In this document: positions 12,168 to 21,006 of the stretch, piece after piece
How positions within the stretch are numbered: position 1 is the first letter of the stretch
How the letters are laid out: every line of letters begins with the position of its first letter
Assembly (NCBI GenBank): GCA_009694515.1
Contig: SHUV01000006.1
Coordinates: 1 to 43,334, forward strand
Direction of reading: 5' to 3'
DNA from: Candidatus Planktophila sp.
Lineage (GTDB): Bacteria; Actinomycetota; Actinomycetes; Nanopelagicales; Nanopelagicaceae
DNA length: 43,334 bases
Position numbers and translations under genes: made by a program
Notes under the pieces: model-generated
What the model was told of the DNA's origin: nothing
Database searches by the model: none
What the model saw: the letters and a program-made list of their open reading frames with translations, nothing else

Positions 12168-13753
12168 GCATCAGCGATGCCTTTCATATCTATGACACCA
12201 CCCTGCGAGATGGTGCACAGCAAGAAGGCTTAAACCTTTCAGTTCACGACAAAATCACCATTGCCCGCCACCTTGATGATCTCGGTGTTGGTTTCATTGA
12301 AGGCGGATGGCCGGGTGCCAACCCAAAAGATACGGAATTCTTTGCTCTCGCTAGAAAAGAGCTGAAACTTAAGAACGCCACCTTTGTGGCATTTGGTGCC
12401 ACCCGCCGCCCGAATGCGAAAGCAGCAGATGATGTACTCCTTGGCGCACTTCGTGACTCTGGGGCACCTGCCGTAACACTGGTTGCAAAGTCATATGATC
12501 GACATGTTGAGCTTGCACTCAAGACAACGCTGGCTGAAAACTTAGAAATGATTCGCGATTCCGTAACGCACTTGCGCCAGGAAGGTCAGAGAGTATTTCT
12601 TGATGCCGAGCACTTCTTTGATGGCTATCGCGCCAATCGTGCTTATGCACTAGAAGTAGTTCGCGTTGCAGCTGAAGCTGGCGCCGATGTGATTGCACTG
12701 TGTGATACCAACGGTGGAATGTTGCCTGATGAGATTGCAGATGTTGTACATGACATATTAGGTGCATCTTCTGCGCGCCTTGGTATTCACTGCCACAACG
12801 ACACCGGGTGCGCAGTTGCTAATTCAATGGCAGCAGTCAAGGCTGGTGTAACGCATGTGCAGGGAACACTTAATGGTTATGGTGAACGCACAGGTAACGC
12901 CGACCTGGTCACAATCATTGCCAACTTTGAGTTGAAGAAGAAGAAAGAAGTTCTGCCCCAGAACGCACTGCGTGAGGCATTTCGTATCTCCCATGCAGTT
13001 GCTGAAGTAACCAATATTTCGCCATCACCACGCCAGCCCTATACCGGCGTCTCTGCCTTTGCACATAAGGCCGGACTGCACGCATCTGCTATTAAAGTTG
13101 ATCCCAGCTTGTATCAACATGAAGATCCAGAATCTGTTGGCAACGATATGCGGATGTTGGTTTCAGATATGGCAGGCCGTGCATCAGTGGAATTAAAGTC
13201 CATGGAACTCGGAGTTGATCTCAATGGCGATCGCGAACTCATCGGTCGCGTTGTTGAACGCGTTAAAGAGATGGAAGCTCGTGGCTTCACCTTTGAAGCA
13301 GCCGATGCCTCATTCGAGCTCTTATTACGGGAAGAGGCAACCGGAAAGCGCCCATCATTTTTCACTATTGATCATTGGCTCACCACAACTGAACGTGGTG
13401 CTAACAATTCAATTGTTACTAAAGCCGAAGTCACTATTACTGCACAGGGCAAAGAGATCACATGTTCTGGTGCGGGCAATGGTCCGGTGAACGCATTTGA
13501 TACTGCACTTCGTGCCGGACTCAATCAGCTTTACCCAGAACTTTCTTCACTTGAACTTACTGACTACAAAGTGCGCATCCTAGAAGGGCGGCTGGGCACG
13601 GGCGCAGTTACTCGGGTACTGATTGAAACATCAGATGGAAAAGGTGAGTGGAATACCGTGGGCGTGCACGAGAACGTGATTGCCGCCTCGGCCATGGCGC
13701 TGGAAGATGCCCTTACCTTTGGTCTACTACGTCAGGGTCGCAAGTCGGAGTAG
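12164..13753 (+). CDS. cimA: (R)-citramalate synthase
   Basis: This 529-residue LeuA-type enzyme condenses pyruvate with acetyl-CoA to citramalate, giving 2-ketobutyrate for isoleucine without threonine deaminase. The HMGL-like domain begins YDTTLRDGAQQEGLNLSVHDK. The EGGWPGANPKDTEFF motif is the one seen in CimA rather than in isopropylmalate synthase. Metal and catalytic motifs HCHNDTGCAVANS and NGYGERTGNADL follow, and the C-terminus is a LeuA-type allosteric domain. The GTG start overlaps the ilvE stop (GTGA), and the alternative frame extension upstream lies inside ilvE. An isopropylmalate synthase role is less likely but not excluded without assay. Confidence 0.9.
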   Translation: MSISDAFHIYDTTLRDGAQQEGLNLSVHDKITIARHLDDLGVGFIEGGWPGANPKDTEFFALARKELKLKNATFVAFGATRRPNAKAADDVLLGALRDSGAPAVTLVAKSYDRHVELALKTTLAENLEMIRDSVTHLRQEGQRVFLDAEHFFDGYRANRAYALEVVRVAAEAGADVIALCDTNGGMLPDEIADVVHDILGASSARLGIHCHNDTGCAVANSMAAVKAGVTHVQGTLNGYGERTGNADLVTIIANFELKKKKEVLPQNALREAFRISHAVAEVTNISPSPRQPYTGVSAFAHKAGLHASAIKVDPSLYQHEDPESVGNDMRMLVSDMAGRASVELKSMELGVDLNGDRELIGRVVERVKEMEARGFTFEAADASFELLLREEATGKRPSFFTIDHWLTTTERGANNSIVTKAEVTITAQGKEITCSGAGNGPVNAFDTALRAGLNQLYPELSSLELTDYKVRILEGRLGTGAVTRVLIETSDGKGEWNTVGVHENVIAASAMALEDALTFGLLRQGRKSE

Positions 13754-13784
13754 ATATTTCGCCTGCTTCCTGTATTTTTTACCC

Positions 13785-14036
13785 ATGTCCAGGATGCTCA
13801 GTCGGAGATATACCAATACGGAGTCTTCTGAGTGGCTCGCCCAAAGACTGGTCAAGTTAGAGATTAGTAGTTACGAAGAATTTGCCAATCTTGTTGGCCT
13901 AGATCGCGGAACTATCTCGCGCTACTTCCGGCATGATCGCCGGCCATCTATCGATGTGATTGCGCCACTGTGTGAGGTTTTGGAAGTTTCCCCAGAAACG
14001 CTATTGATTGTCTTGGGGGCACTAGATAAGCGTTAG
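13785..14036 (+). CDS. Small helix-turn-helix (XRE-like) DNA-binding protein
   Basis: An 83-residue basic protein. Residues 28-66 (SSYEEFANLVGLDRGTISRY ... SIDVIAPLCEVLEVSPETLL) have the helix pattern of a Cro/CI-type HTH, with the recognition helix around DRGTISRYFR. No other domain is present. I chose the ATG at 13785, because it is just after the cimA gap and a TATTTT hexamer sits six bases upstream; no SD is seen. It could regulate neighbours or itself. It ends one base from the convergent small gene on the minus strand. Target and function are unknown. Confidence 0.75.
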   Translation: MSRMLSRRYTNTESSEWLAQRLVKLEISSYEEFANLVGLDRGTISRYFRHDRRPSIDVIAPLCEVLEVSPETLLIVLGALDKR

Positions 14037-14276
14037 TTACTTCCTGCTTTCAATAAAGAAGTCGGGAGTGCCTTCAATTGGTATGAAACTTCGCTTTGAT
14101 AGATCGTCAGCCCATAAGGTGTGGAAAATCAGGTACTCGTCATCGGTGAGTAAATCTCCAATGAATACCTTGATATCTTCATAGGAGAGCTCGGTATTGA
14201 TCAGTAGTTCAACTGAGCCATTCTCGCTGCGAGAAATAGATGGAACAGAGACAGACTCAGAAACCCGGATTCGCAT
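14037..14276 (-). CDS. Hypothetical small acidic protein
   Basis: An unrecognised 79-residue protein starting MRIRVSESVSVPSIS and ending GTPDFFIESRK. It is mildly acidic, with a predicted mixed strand/helix pattern including LSYEDIKVFIGDLLTDDEYLIFHTLW. There are no membrane segments, cysteines or known motifs. The ATG at 14276 is preferred over a TTG at 14294 because a TATCGT hexamer lies six bases upstream in its orientation. The stop abuts the convergent HTH gene. No good frame exists on the other strand here, and the composition looks protein-like, so I think it is real, but it may be lineage-specific. Confidence 0.55.
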   Translation of the reverse strand: MRIRVSESVSVPSISRSENGSVELLINTELSYEDIKVFIGDLLTDDEYLIFHTLWADDLSKRSFIPIEGTPDFFIESRK

Positions 14277-14357
14277 TTTTACACGATAGTCCAAATGTTG
14301 CTTATCCGCATCGGTTTATGACGGGGATATCGTGACTACGGGAGATATTCTTAATCT

Positions 14358-15269
14358 ATGTCAAACTTCGAGAAAATCCTGGCGCAATACACCGCCCATC
14401 TCGAAAAAGAGCGCACGCTTTCAGTGCACACAATTCGTGCATATCTAGGGGATCTCACTAGTTTCTTTGAAAGCCTTTCTACCCAAGGCGTGGGAGATAT
14501 ATCTGTGGTAACGATTGCCAACATTCGCTCCTGGCTTGCAACCCAACAAGTAACTGGCGGTGCGCGCACAACTCTCTCACGTCGAGCGGTCTCGATCCGC
14601 CTCTTTACCAAGTGGGCTGCTAAAAAGGGTTACTTAGCAAAGGATGTAGGGGCAACCCTTGCTACACCGAAAGGTCATCGCACGCTGCCAGATGTGCTTA
14701 CAGTCAGTGGTGCAAGCACTGCCATGGATTCACTTGCAACTCGCGTGGCCGAAGAAGAGAGTCCGCTCTCTAAGCGTGATTGTGCCATCGTTGAAGTTCT
14801 CTATGCATCCGGGGCTCGGGTTTCAGAACTTTGCGGACTAGATCTAGGCGATATCGATTATCAGCGCAACACCATCCGCGTGATCGGTAAAGGCGATAAG
14901 CAGCGCATGATCCCGCTGGGAAACCCCGCCATGAAAGCCCTTAATGACTGGTTAAAAAATGGCAGAGCCGAGATTGCAAAGGATGGCTTAGCCCAAGCTG
15001 TTTTCTTAGGTGCTCGGGGAGCGCGCATAGACCAGCGCACCGTTCGCACCATTGTCTATGAAGCACTTTCTGCTTTAGAAGGTGTAGAGCGAATGGGACC
15101 ACACGCACTTCGCCATTCAGCTGCAACACATCTGCTAGAAGGTGGGGCTGACCTTCGCACCGTGCAAGAGATATTGGGCCATGCATCCCTTGCCACCACT
15201 CAGATCTATACCCATGTATCGACTGAAAGACTGCAGAAAGCCTTTAAGCAGGCTCATCCTCGCGCGTAA
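14358..15269 (+). CDS. xerC: Tyrosine recombinase XerC
   Basis: A 303-residue site-specific recombinase for chromosome dimer resolution at dif, acting with XerD. The N-terminal SAM-like core-binding domain (about residues 1-90) is followed by the catalytic domain. All six catalytic residues are visible: R154 (SGARVSEL), K178 (GKGDKQR), H249 and R252 (HALRH), H275 (LGHAS) and Y284 (IYTHVS). The C-terminus HVSTERLQKAFKQAHPRA is typical of XerC/D. The ATG lacks an SD; a TATTCT hexamer lies six bases upstream. The gene stands alone between two small genes and rpsB. It shows no sign of being part of a mobile element, so a housekeeping role is likely. Confidence 0.92.
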   Translation: MSNFEKILAQYTAHLEKERTLSVHTIRAYLGDLTSFFESLSTQGVGDISVVTIANIRSWLATQQVTGGARTTLSRRAVSIRLFTKWAAKKGYLAKDVGATLATPKGHRTLPDVLTVSGASTAMDSLATRVAEEESPLSKRDCAIVEVLYASGARVSELCGLDLGDIDYQRNTIRVIGKGDKQRMIPLGNPAMKALNDWLKNGRAEIAKDGLAQAVFLGARGARIDQRTVRTIVYEALSALEGVERMGPHALRHSAATHLLEGGADLRTVQEILGHASLATTQIYTHVSTERLQKAFKQAHPRA

Positions 15270-15355
15270 TCGTTGAATTGGGCGTGGATTTAGCACCCCT
15301 TGGTGGCAGGTAAGATTTGCCCCGCACGCTAACTACTTGGAAACAAGGAATTGGC

Positions 15356-15469
15356 GTGACATCTCAGCATCTATGTATGACTCGCATTGCGATGATTACC
15401 AGCCTCTTCGGTCCACTCTTTATTGAAATGGTCGGCGTTGTAGATGCGACGGTCTTAGCAAATAGTTAA
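15356..15469 (+). CDS. Possible 37-residue small ORF in the rpsB leader
   Basis: A GTG-started frame of 37 codons lies in the xerC-rpsB gap, preceded by AAGGA at a good distance (six bases). It encodes a hydrophobic-rich peptide, containing MITSLFGPLFIEMVGVV, that could form one membrane helix. Its stop lies inside an inverted repeat at 15452-15472. It may be a membrane micro-peptide, a leader peptide for rpsB, or chance. Only the frame and the SD-like site are seen. Confidence 0.3.
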   Translation: MTSQHLCMTRIAMITSLFGPLFIEMVGVVDATVLANS

Positions 15470-15509
15470 GACATTAACCGAGCAGGTTCTTGTGCTGTGC
15501 ACAAAGACC
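15452..15509 (+). promoter_or_regulatory. rpsB leader hairpins
   Basis: Two inverted repeats lie just upstream of rpsB. GTCTTA (15452-15457) pairs with TAAGAC (15467-15472). TTGTGC (15490-15495) pairs with GCACAA (15499-15504), extended by GGT/ACC across a two-base internal loop (15485-15509). The second ends five bases before the AAGGAG ribosome binding site. This is a plausible autoregulatory leader for S2, as known in principle from E. coli, but it is not a recognised motif. The rest of the 15270-15528 gap shows no other clear signal. Confidence 0.45.
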
Positions 15510-15528
15510 TAAGAAGGAGCGTGCCGTC

Positions 15529-16323
15529 ATGGCAGTTGTAACAATGCGCGAACTCCTCGACAGCGGAGTCCACTTCGGACACCAGACTCGTCGTTGGAAT
15601 CCAAAGATGAAGCGTTTTATCTTCACCGAACGCAATGGCATCTACATCATCGACATCCAGCAATCACTTGCACTTATCGACTCTGCTTATGCATTCGTTA
15701 AGGACACTGTTGCTAAGGGTGGCCACGTCCTATTCGTAGGAACAAAGAAGCAGGCTCACAAGCCAATCATCGATCAAGCAGCTCGCGTTGGCATGCCAAC
15801 CGTTACAGAGCGCTGGTTAGGTGGAATGCTGACAAACTTCCCAACTGTCTACAAGCGTATTCAGCGCCTCAAGGAACTAGAAGCACTTGAGACCGCAAAT
15901 GACCTCTTGCTCACAAAGAAAGAACTTCTTGTTCTTCGCCGTGAGCGCGAAAAACTATTTAAGAACCTCGACGGTATTCGTCACATGACTAAGTTGCCTT
16001 CAGCAATCTGGGTTGTAGATACCAAGAAGGAGCACCTAGCGGTAGCTGAAGCTAAGAAGCTTGGTATTCCAGTCATTGCCATCCTTGATACCAACTGTGA
16101 TCCAGATGAAGTTGATTTCAAGATCCCAGGTAACGATGATGCGATTCGCTCCATCGAGCTACTTACTCGCGTGATCACTGACGCAATTGTTGAGGGCCTT
16201 AAGGCTCGCACCGCAGCTGCGCCAGCTCCAGTTGCAACAGCAGAAGCCGCAGCAGCAGCCGCGCTTGAGACAGAGATCCTGCAAGCAGCAGTACCAGCAA
16301 CCGATGCACCAGTGGAGGCATAA
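15529..16323 (+). CDS. rpsB: 30S ribosomal protein S2
   Basis: S2 is a 30S subunit protein at the head-body junction that is needed for S1 binding and initiation. The 264-residue sequence begins [27 protein letters not shown], the family signature, and contains GTKKQA and [10 protein letters not shown] segments. The last 45 or so residues are an Ala/Glu/Pro-rich tail that is common in Actinobacteria and unlikely to be structured. ATG at 15529 is preceded by AAGGAG nine bases upstream. It leads the rpsB-tsf pair, which is conserved across bacteria. Confidence 0.98.
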   Translation: MAVVTMRELLDSGVHFGHQTRRWNPKMKRFIFTERNGIYIIDIQQSLALIDSAYAFVKDTVAKGGHVLFVGTKKQAHKPIIDQAARVGMPTVTERWLGGMLTNFPTVYKRIQRLKELEALETANDLLLTKKELLVLRREREKLFKNLDGIRHMTKLPSAIWVVDTKKEHLAVAEAKKLGIPVIAILDTNCDPDEVDFKIPGNDDAIRSIELLTRVITDAIVEGLKARTAAAPAPVATAEAAAAAALETEILQAAVPATDAPVEA

Positions 16324-16328
16324 GTAAA

Positions 16329-17156
16329 TTGGCTAACTATTCAGCAAATGATGTAAAGCGCCTTCGCGAAGCAACTGCAGCAGGAATGCTCGATTGCAAG
16401 AAGGCACTTGATGAAGCAGACGGTGACTATGACAAGGCTGTTGAAATCATTCGGGTTAAAGGACAAAAGGGCGTTACCAAGCGCGAAGGTCGTTTAACTT
16501 CAAATGGTTTGGTCGTAGCAAAGGTTTCAGGCGACGTTGGTGTCATGCTAGAGCTGAACTGCGAGACAGACTTCGTGGCAAAGGGCGAGCGTTTTATCGC
16601 ACTTGGCGATGAAATGATTGAACACCTGCTTTCTGCTAAGTCAGCAGATGTTCCAGCATTCCTGGCATCAACCATGGCTAACGGCAAGACCGTGCAGTCT
16701 GTAATTGATGAAGGAAATGCCACATTGGGTGAGAAGATTGAAATTCGCAACGTTGCCGTAATTCAAGGTCCAGTTGGGCTTTATCTTCACAAGACCAGCC
16801 CAGATTTGCCACCACAAGTGGGCGTTCTGGTCTCACTTGCAAAGGAAGCAGCAGAAGTGGGTAAAGATGTTGCACAGCACATCGCAGCATTTGCGCCGCG
16901 TTTTGTTAATCGTGAAGATGTTCCAGCAGACCTCATTGAAACCGAGCGTCGACTAGCTGAGGAGAGCGCTCGCGCAGAAGGTAAGCCAGAGGCTTCACTT
17001 TCAAAGATTATCGAAGGCCGCGTTACCGGTTTTGTGAAGGAAGTTTCACTCATCGAGCAGGCTTTTGCCAAGGATGCCAAGAAGACCGTGAAGCAGATCC
17101 TCGATGAGGCAGGAACCGCCGTCAAGGCATTCCACCGTTTCCGCGTAGGTCAGTAA
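16329..17156 (+). CDS. tsf: Translation elongation factor Ts
   Basis: EF-Ts is the guanine-nucleotide exchange factor for EF-Tu. The 275-residue protein starts with a TTG codon; the N-terminus (M)[26 protein letters not shown] matches the UBA-like domain of the family, which fixes this start. GGAGG inside the end of rpsB (16314-16318) provides the SD. The exchange core shows the [15 protein letters not shown] motif. It begins 5 bases after rpsB. The TTG start may lower its translation relative to S2. Confidence 0.97.
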   Translation: MANYSANDVKRLREATAAGMLDCKKALDEADGDYDKAVEIIRVKGQKGVTKREGRLTSNGLVVAKVSGDVGVMLELNCETDFVAKGERFIALGDEMIEHLLSAKSADVPAFLASTMANGKTVQSVIDEGNATLGEKIEIRNVAVIQGPVGLYLHKTSPDLPPQVGVLVSLAKEAAEVGKDVAQHIAAFAPRFVNREDVPADLIETERRLAEESARAEGKPEASLSKIIEGRVTGFVKEVSLIEQAFAKDAKKTVKQILDEAGTAVKAFHRFRVGQ

Positions 17157-17159
17157 ACT

Positions 17160-17174
17160 AAATCCCAAGGATTT
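17160..17174 (+). repeat. Short hairpin between tsf and pyrH
   Basis: AAATCC and GGATTT form a perfect 6-bp stem with a 3-base loop, starting three bases after the tsf stop. It is followed by AAAAC rather than a T-run, so it is not a standard terminator. It may be a processing or stability element. Confidence 0.4.
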
Positions 17175-17202
17175 AAAACGAAGTAGAGCGAAAGGAGCAC
17201 CA

Positions 17203-17925
17203 ATGCCAGGTTCACGAGGAACTTATAAGCGGGTGCTCCTTAAGCTTTCTGGAGAAGTTTTCGGAGGCAAGAAGGGCATCGGTGTTGATCCCGATGTCTT
17301 GGCAGATGTGGCAAAACAGATTGCAGATGTTGTTCGCAGTGGAGTTCAAATCGCCATTGTTGTCGGTGGCGGTAATTTCTTCCGGGGCGCCGAACTATCT
17401 GAGCGGGGCATGGAGCGCTCAAGGGCTGACTACATGGGAATGCTCGGCACAGTAATGAACTGTTTAGCACTCCAAGACTTCCTTGAAAAAGAGGGCGTTG
17501 ATACTCGCGTTCAAACAGCGATTGCGATGGGTCAAGTTGCCGAGCCATATGTTCCACGCCGTGCTATTCGCCACCTGGAAAAGGGTCGAGTTGTGATCTT
17601 TGGTGCGGGCGCCGGAATGCCGTTCTTTACAACAGATACCGTTGCCGCCCAGCGCGCACTTGAAATCGGAGCCGGCGCACTCTTGCTCGCAAAGTCCGGA
17701 GTCGATGGCGTCTACAACGCTGATCCACGTAAAGATAAGAACGCAAAAATGTTTGACACTATTTCATATGACGAGGTCTTGCAGAAGTCACTGGCGGTAG
17801 CCGATGCTGCAGCTTTTAGCTTATGTCGCGAGAACCACCTACCTATCGTTGTCTTTGACCTCATGACCAATGGAAATATTGGCCGCGCAGTACGTGGTGA
17901 AAAGATTGGAACTCTCGTTTCTTAG
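17203..17925 (+). CDS. pyrH: Uridylate (UMP) kinase
   Basis: PyrH phosphorylates UMP to UDP and is an amino-acid-kinase-family hexamer, usually controlled by GTP and UTP. The 240-residue length is standard. Motifs include [14 protein letters not shown] at the N-terminus, [10 protein letters not shown] near residue 50, and [19 protein letters not shown], with the [11 protein letters not shown] loop of bacterial UMP kinases. The ATG has AAAGGAG upstream. The stop codon lies in the loop of an 8-bp hairpin just before frr. Confidence 0.97.
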   Translation: MPGSRGTYKRVLLKLSGEVFGGKKGIGVDPDVLADVAKQIADVVRSGVQIAIVVGGGNFFRGAELSERGMERSRADYMGMLGTVMNCLALQDFLEKEGVDTRVQTAIAMGQVAEPYVPRRAIRHLEKGRVVIFGAGAGMPFFTTDTVAAQRALEIGAGALLLAKSGVDGVYNADPRKDKNAKMFDTISYDEVLQKSLAVADAAAFSLCRENHLPIVVFDLMTNGNIGRAVRGEKIGTLVS

Positions 17926-17933
17926 AACGAGAG
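17912..17933 (+). repeat. 8-bp hairpin enclosing the pyrH stop codon
   Basis: CTCTCGTT (17912-17919) pairs perfectly with AACGAGAG (17926-17933). The 6-base loop contains the pyrH TAG stop. No T-run follows, and the frr ribosome binding site AAGGAG comes shortly after. It could be an RNase site or modulate pyrH-frr coupling. Confidence 0.5.
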
Positions 17934-17953
17934 ATACATAAGGAGCACAGACC

Positions 17954-18517
17954 ATGGCAGATGTAACCAGCGCACTTTCTGAGGCGAGCGCTAAAATGAA
18001 TAAGGCTGTGGAAGTTGCCAAAGATGACTTTGGCGCCATTCGCACCGGTCGCGCTCACCCTGCCATGTTTAACAAGATCATGGTCGATTACTACGGCACC
18101 TACACCCCACTTTCACAGCTTGCCTCTATTCAGATTCCGGAATCACGGATGGCAATCATCTCTCCCTTTGATAAGGGTGCAAGTGCCTCAATTGAAAAAG
18201 CAATCCGGGAATCAGATCTAGGAGTTAATCCAGCATCTGATGGCGCAGTGATTCGGGTGAGCTTTCCGCAGTTAACGGAGGAGCGCCGTAAGGATTACAT
18301 CAAGGTGGCAAAGACGAAGGCGGAGGATTCAAAGATTTCCGTGCGCAATATCCGCCGCACTGCGAAAGAATTGATGGAGAAGCTAGAAAAAGATGGCGAT
18401 ATCGGAAAAGATGATTTAAGTCGGGGTGAAAAAGAGCTTGAGAAGATCACATCAGATCATGTGGCCAAGATTGATGACCTTTTAAAGCATAAGGAGGCTG
18501 AGCTTCTAGAAGTCTAA
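17954..18517 (+). CDS. frr: Ribosome recycling factor
   Basis: RRF splits post-termination ribosomes together with EF-G. The 187-residue protein has the long helical hairpin domain and the small beta domain of the family. Recognisable stretches are FGAIRTGRAHPAMFNKIMVDYYG, ISPFDKGASASIEKAIRESDLG and VRISFPQLTEERRK-like VSFPQLTEERRKDYIK. The ATG is preceded by AAGGAG. It lies 28 bases after pyrH, in the order rpsB-tsf-pyrH-frr that is conserved widely. Confidence 0.97.
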   Translation: MADVTSALSEASAKMNKAVEVAKDDFGAIRTGRAHPAMFNKIMVDYYGTYTPLSQLASIQIPESRMAIISPFDKGASASIEKAIRESDLGVNPASDGAVIRVSFPQLTEERRKDYIKVAKTKAEDSKISVRNIRRTAKELMEKLEKDGDIGKDDLSRGEKELEKITSDHVAKIDDLLKHKEAELLEV

Positions 18518-18540
18518 GACTTCCTTGATGCTCACTTACC

Positions 18541-19401
18541 GTGTCTGATTTACATTCGATTAACGAGGCTATTAATAAGCGCGCTGGTCGAAAGCTTCTA
18601 CCCTCCATCCTGGTCAGCCTAGGAATTCTTCTCCTGGTCTGGTTATCACTTTCTACCTACCGAGTTCTTTTTGCGGTTCTAGTTACCTGCGCAGTCATTC
18701 TTGGAATCCGTGAAATCAATCGCGCCTTTACGGCCGTAGATATTCACATTCCACTCTGGTCCTTAACTACCGCCTCCATTGCACTGTGTGCATCAACCTG
18801 GCTTGGTGGAGTATCGGGTTTAGCTGTTGCAACCGCAATCTCCTTCCCGGCACTACTAGTACTCCTGCTACCGCGTGGAACCGAAAACTTCGTCAAGACC
18901 GCTTCCGCTTCAGCACTTGCGCTGATCTACCTACCATTTCTTGCAGGATTCTTGATTCTTCTAGCTCGCCCCTATAACGGACTTGAGCGCGTGATGACCT
19001 TCGTCATTCTGGTTTCGTGCAACGACACCTTTGCCTACCTAACTGGAGTCCTTTTGGGTAAGCATCCCCTTGCCCCAAAGATCAGCCCTAAGAAAACTAT
19101 TGAAGGCTCTATCGGTTCGCTCATCTTCACCGTGATCGGTGGTTCACTCGCTTTTCATTACATTATGGATTCTGATTGGTGGTTAGGTGCAGCCGCTGGA
19201 GTGCTCACCGTCTTTACAGCAACGGCCGGAGATCTCATTGAATCGGCTTTAAAACGAGATGTTGCCATTAAAGATATGGGAACTCTTTTACCTGGACATG
19301 GGGGAGTCATGGATCGCCTAGATTCAGTTCTCTTTGCCGCCCCTGCCTTGTGGCTTGCACTTGAAATTGTGCGACGTGCGCAAGATTCAGGTCTGTTATG
19401 A
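18541..19401 (+). CDS. cdsA: Phosphatidate cytidylyltransferase
   Basis: CdsA makes CDP-diacylglycerol from phosphatidate and CTP in the membrane, feeding phospholipid synthesis. The 286-residue protein has several hydrophobic segments. Near the C-terminus it carries the CTP-transferase signature [13 protein letters not shown] followed by [14 protein letters not shown], with the conserved KR...KD...HGG...DR residues. ISPKKTIEG is also present. The start is GTG at 18541 with no clear SD, so the exact start is less sure. The last bases overlap rlmN by four (ATGA). Confidence 0.93.
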   Translation: MSDLHSINEAINKRAGRKLLPSILVSLGILLLVWLSLSTYRVLFAVLVTCAVILGIREINRAFTAVDIHIPLWSLTTASIALCASTWLGGVSGLAVATAISFPALLVLLLPRGTENFVKTASASALALIYLPFLAGFLILLARPYNGLERVMTFVILVSCNDTFAYLTGVLLGKHPLAPKISPKKTIEGSIGSLIFTVIGGSLAFHYIMDSDWWLGAAAGVLTVFTATAGDLIESALKRDVAIKDMGTLLPGHGGVMDRLDSVLFAAPALWLALEIVRRAQDSGLL

Positions 19402-20519
19402 CAACTAATTCAGAGTTGAAATTAGTCTTTGATGAGCCAGTACAACGCAAGAAGGCGCCAAAGCATCTGGCAGATTTCGCGCCCGCTGATAGAAAAGCAT
19501 GGGCGAAGGAACTTGGCTTCCAACCATTTCGCGCAGCACAGGTAGCAACTCACTACTTCTCACATTTGTCGAACAACCCTGAAGACTGGACTGATATTCC
19601 GGCAGCTGAGCGGCAAGTGATTGCAGATGCGCTGACTCCTAAGATGATTCAGCTTGTTACTACCCGCACAACAGATGGCGGCATGACCCGGAAAGACTTG
19701 TGGAAGTTACATGATGGCGTGCTAGTTGAATCTGTTTTGATGCGTTACACCGATCGCACAACAGTATGTATTTCATCCCAAGCAGGGTGTGGCATGAACT
19801 GCCCATTTTGTGCAACCGGGCAAGCTGGCCTCACACGAAACTTATCGGCGGCAGAAATTACAGATCAAATCGTTGCCGCAGCACGTGCATGTGCCAATGG
19901 CGAGCTGCCAGGTGGACCAACTCGACTATCCAACATTGTCTTTATGGGAATGGGTGAACCACTTGCCAACTACAACGCAGTGGTGCGCACACTACGCAAC
20001 ATCACTGATGCAAACCCTGATGGCCTAGGAATCTCTGCTCGTTCAGTAGTTGTCTCAACCGTTGGTCTTGTTCCAGGAATTGAAAAGCTGATGGATGAAG
20101 GAATCAACTGCACTTTGGCTGTCTCACTTCACACACCAGATGATGAACTACGAGACTCACTTGTGCCCATTAATAATCGTTTTAATGTTCGCGAAGTACT
20201 TGCAGCAGCCGACGCCTATGAGAAGAAGACGGGCCGCCGCTACTCGATTGAGTACGCACTTATTCGCGATATCAACGATCAATCTTGGCGTTCAGATTTA
20301 TTGGGAAGATTGCTAAAGAATCGCAATGCTCACGTGAATTTGATTCCGCTCAATCCAACACCTGGCTCTAAGTGGACCGCTTCGCGGCGGGAAGATGAAG
20401 CTGAATTTGTGCGAATTCTTGAGTCATACGGTGTTCCGGTAACGGTTAGAGATACTCGTGGCCGAGAAATTGATGGAGCTTGCGGTCAGTTGGCCGCTAG
20501 CGAGAAGGAGAAGATTTAA
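19398..20519 (+). CDS. rlmN: Dual-specificity 23S rRNA (A2503-C2)/tRNA (A37-C2) methyltransferase
   Basis: RlmN is a radical SAM enzyme that methylates C2 of A2503 in 23S rRNA and, in E. coli, A37 in some tRNAs. The 373-residue protein has the CxxxCxxC cluster motif at C131, C135 and C138 (CGMNCPFC), the [14 protein letters not shown]-binding segment and the C-terminal [14 protein letters not shown] stretch, which holds the catalytic cysteine. The ATG lies in the ATGA overlap with cdsA. The gene order frr-cdsA-rlmN is common in Actinobacteria. Confidence 0.96.
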   Translation: MTTNSELKLVFDEPVQRKKAPKHLADFAPADRKAWAKELGFQPFRAAQVATHYFSHLSNNPEDWTDIPAAERQVIADALTPKMIQLVTTRTTDGGMTRKDLWKLHDGVLVESVLMRYTDRTTVCISSQAGCGMNCPFCATGQAGLTRNLSAAEITDQIVAAARACANGELPGGPTRLSNIVFMGMGEPLANYNAVVRTLRNITDANPDGLGISARSVVVSTVGLVPGIEKLMDEGINCTLAVSLHTPDDELRDSLVPINNRFNVREVLAAADAYEKKTGRRYSIEYALIRDINDQSWRSDLLGRLLKNRNAHVNLIPLNPTPGSKWTASRREDEAEFVRILESYGVPVTVRDTRGREIDGACGQLAASEKEKI

Positions 20520-20520
20520 C

Positions 20521-20526
20521 TAGTAT
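20521..20526 (+). promoter_or_regulatory. Putative -10 element for the DinB-like gene
   Basis: TAGTAT lies six bases before the ATG of the next gene, with no SD between. This is the same spacing as at ilvD and the ilvB leader, suggesting a leaderless transcript. No convincing -35 is visible. Confidence 0.35.
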
Positions 20527-20532
20527 CCTGAT

Positions 20533-21003
20533 ATGGATATGAAAGAAGCGGCTGCTGCCTATGAATCAGCGAGTCAATATTTTCTTAATTTAGCTCGCGG
20601 CATCACTGCAGATCTATTAGATATCCATGCAGAGAACGAATGGTCTGCGCGTCAATGTATTCATCACATGGCAGATTCTGAAGCGCAGTCATATGCGCGC
20701 CTGCGCAGACTCATTGCAGAACCAGAAGGGTCAGTCATTCAAGGTTATGACGAATCGGCATGGGCTAATGAGGCAAAGCTTGGTTATGTCGATACACCGG
20801 TTGCGAATGCAATTGCTGTTTATGCGGCCGTTCGGGCAAGTTCACTGGATTTATTTAAGCGCTTAGAAGAAAGTGATCTCGAGAAATTTGGTGAGCATAG
20901 CGAGTCCGGTAAATTCACTGTGGCTAGATGGCTAGAGGCATATACCAAGCATCCATATGATCATGGTGATCAGATGGTTAGGGCAACGAAGGGTCAGGCA
21001 TAA
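20533..21003 (+). CDS. DinB-like four-helix-bundle protein
   Basis: A 156-residue helical protein resembling the DinB/YfiT superfamily, whose members are often metal-binding thiol S-transferases or of unknown role. The N-terminal helix is followed by ENEWSARQCIHHMADSEAQSYARLRRL, with histidines at 44-45. KHPYDHGDQM near the C-terminus has H140 and H144, in positions fitting the usual His triad. In Actinobacteria some members use mycothiol, but nothing here proves that. It lies 3 bases before the aldehyde dehydrogenase and may be co-transcribed with the polyamine genes. An alternative start is the ATG two codons later. Confidence 0.7.
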   Translation: MDMKEAAAAYESASQYFLNLARGITADLLDIHAENEWSARQCIHHMADSEAQSYARLRRLIAEPEGSVIQGYDESAWANEAKLGYVDTPVANAIAVYAAVRASSLDLFKRLEESDLEKFGEHSESGKFTVARWLEAYTKHPYDHGDQMVRATKGQA

Positions 21004-21006
21004 AAA

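Noticed and set aside
14358-15269. The tyrosine recombinase as an integrase of a mobile element
   Set aside because: Length and motifs fit XerC, and there are no flanking att-like repeats, tRNA genes or phage genes.
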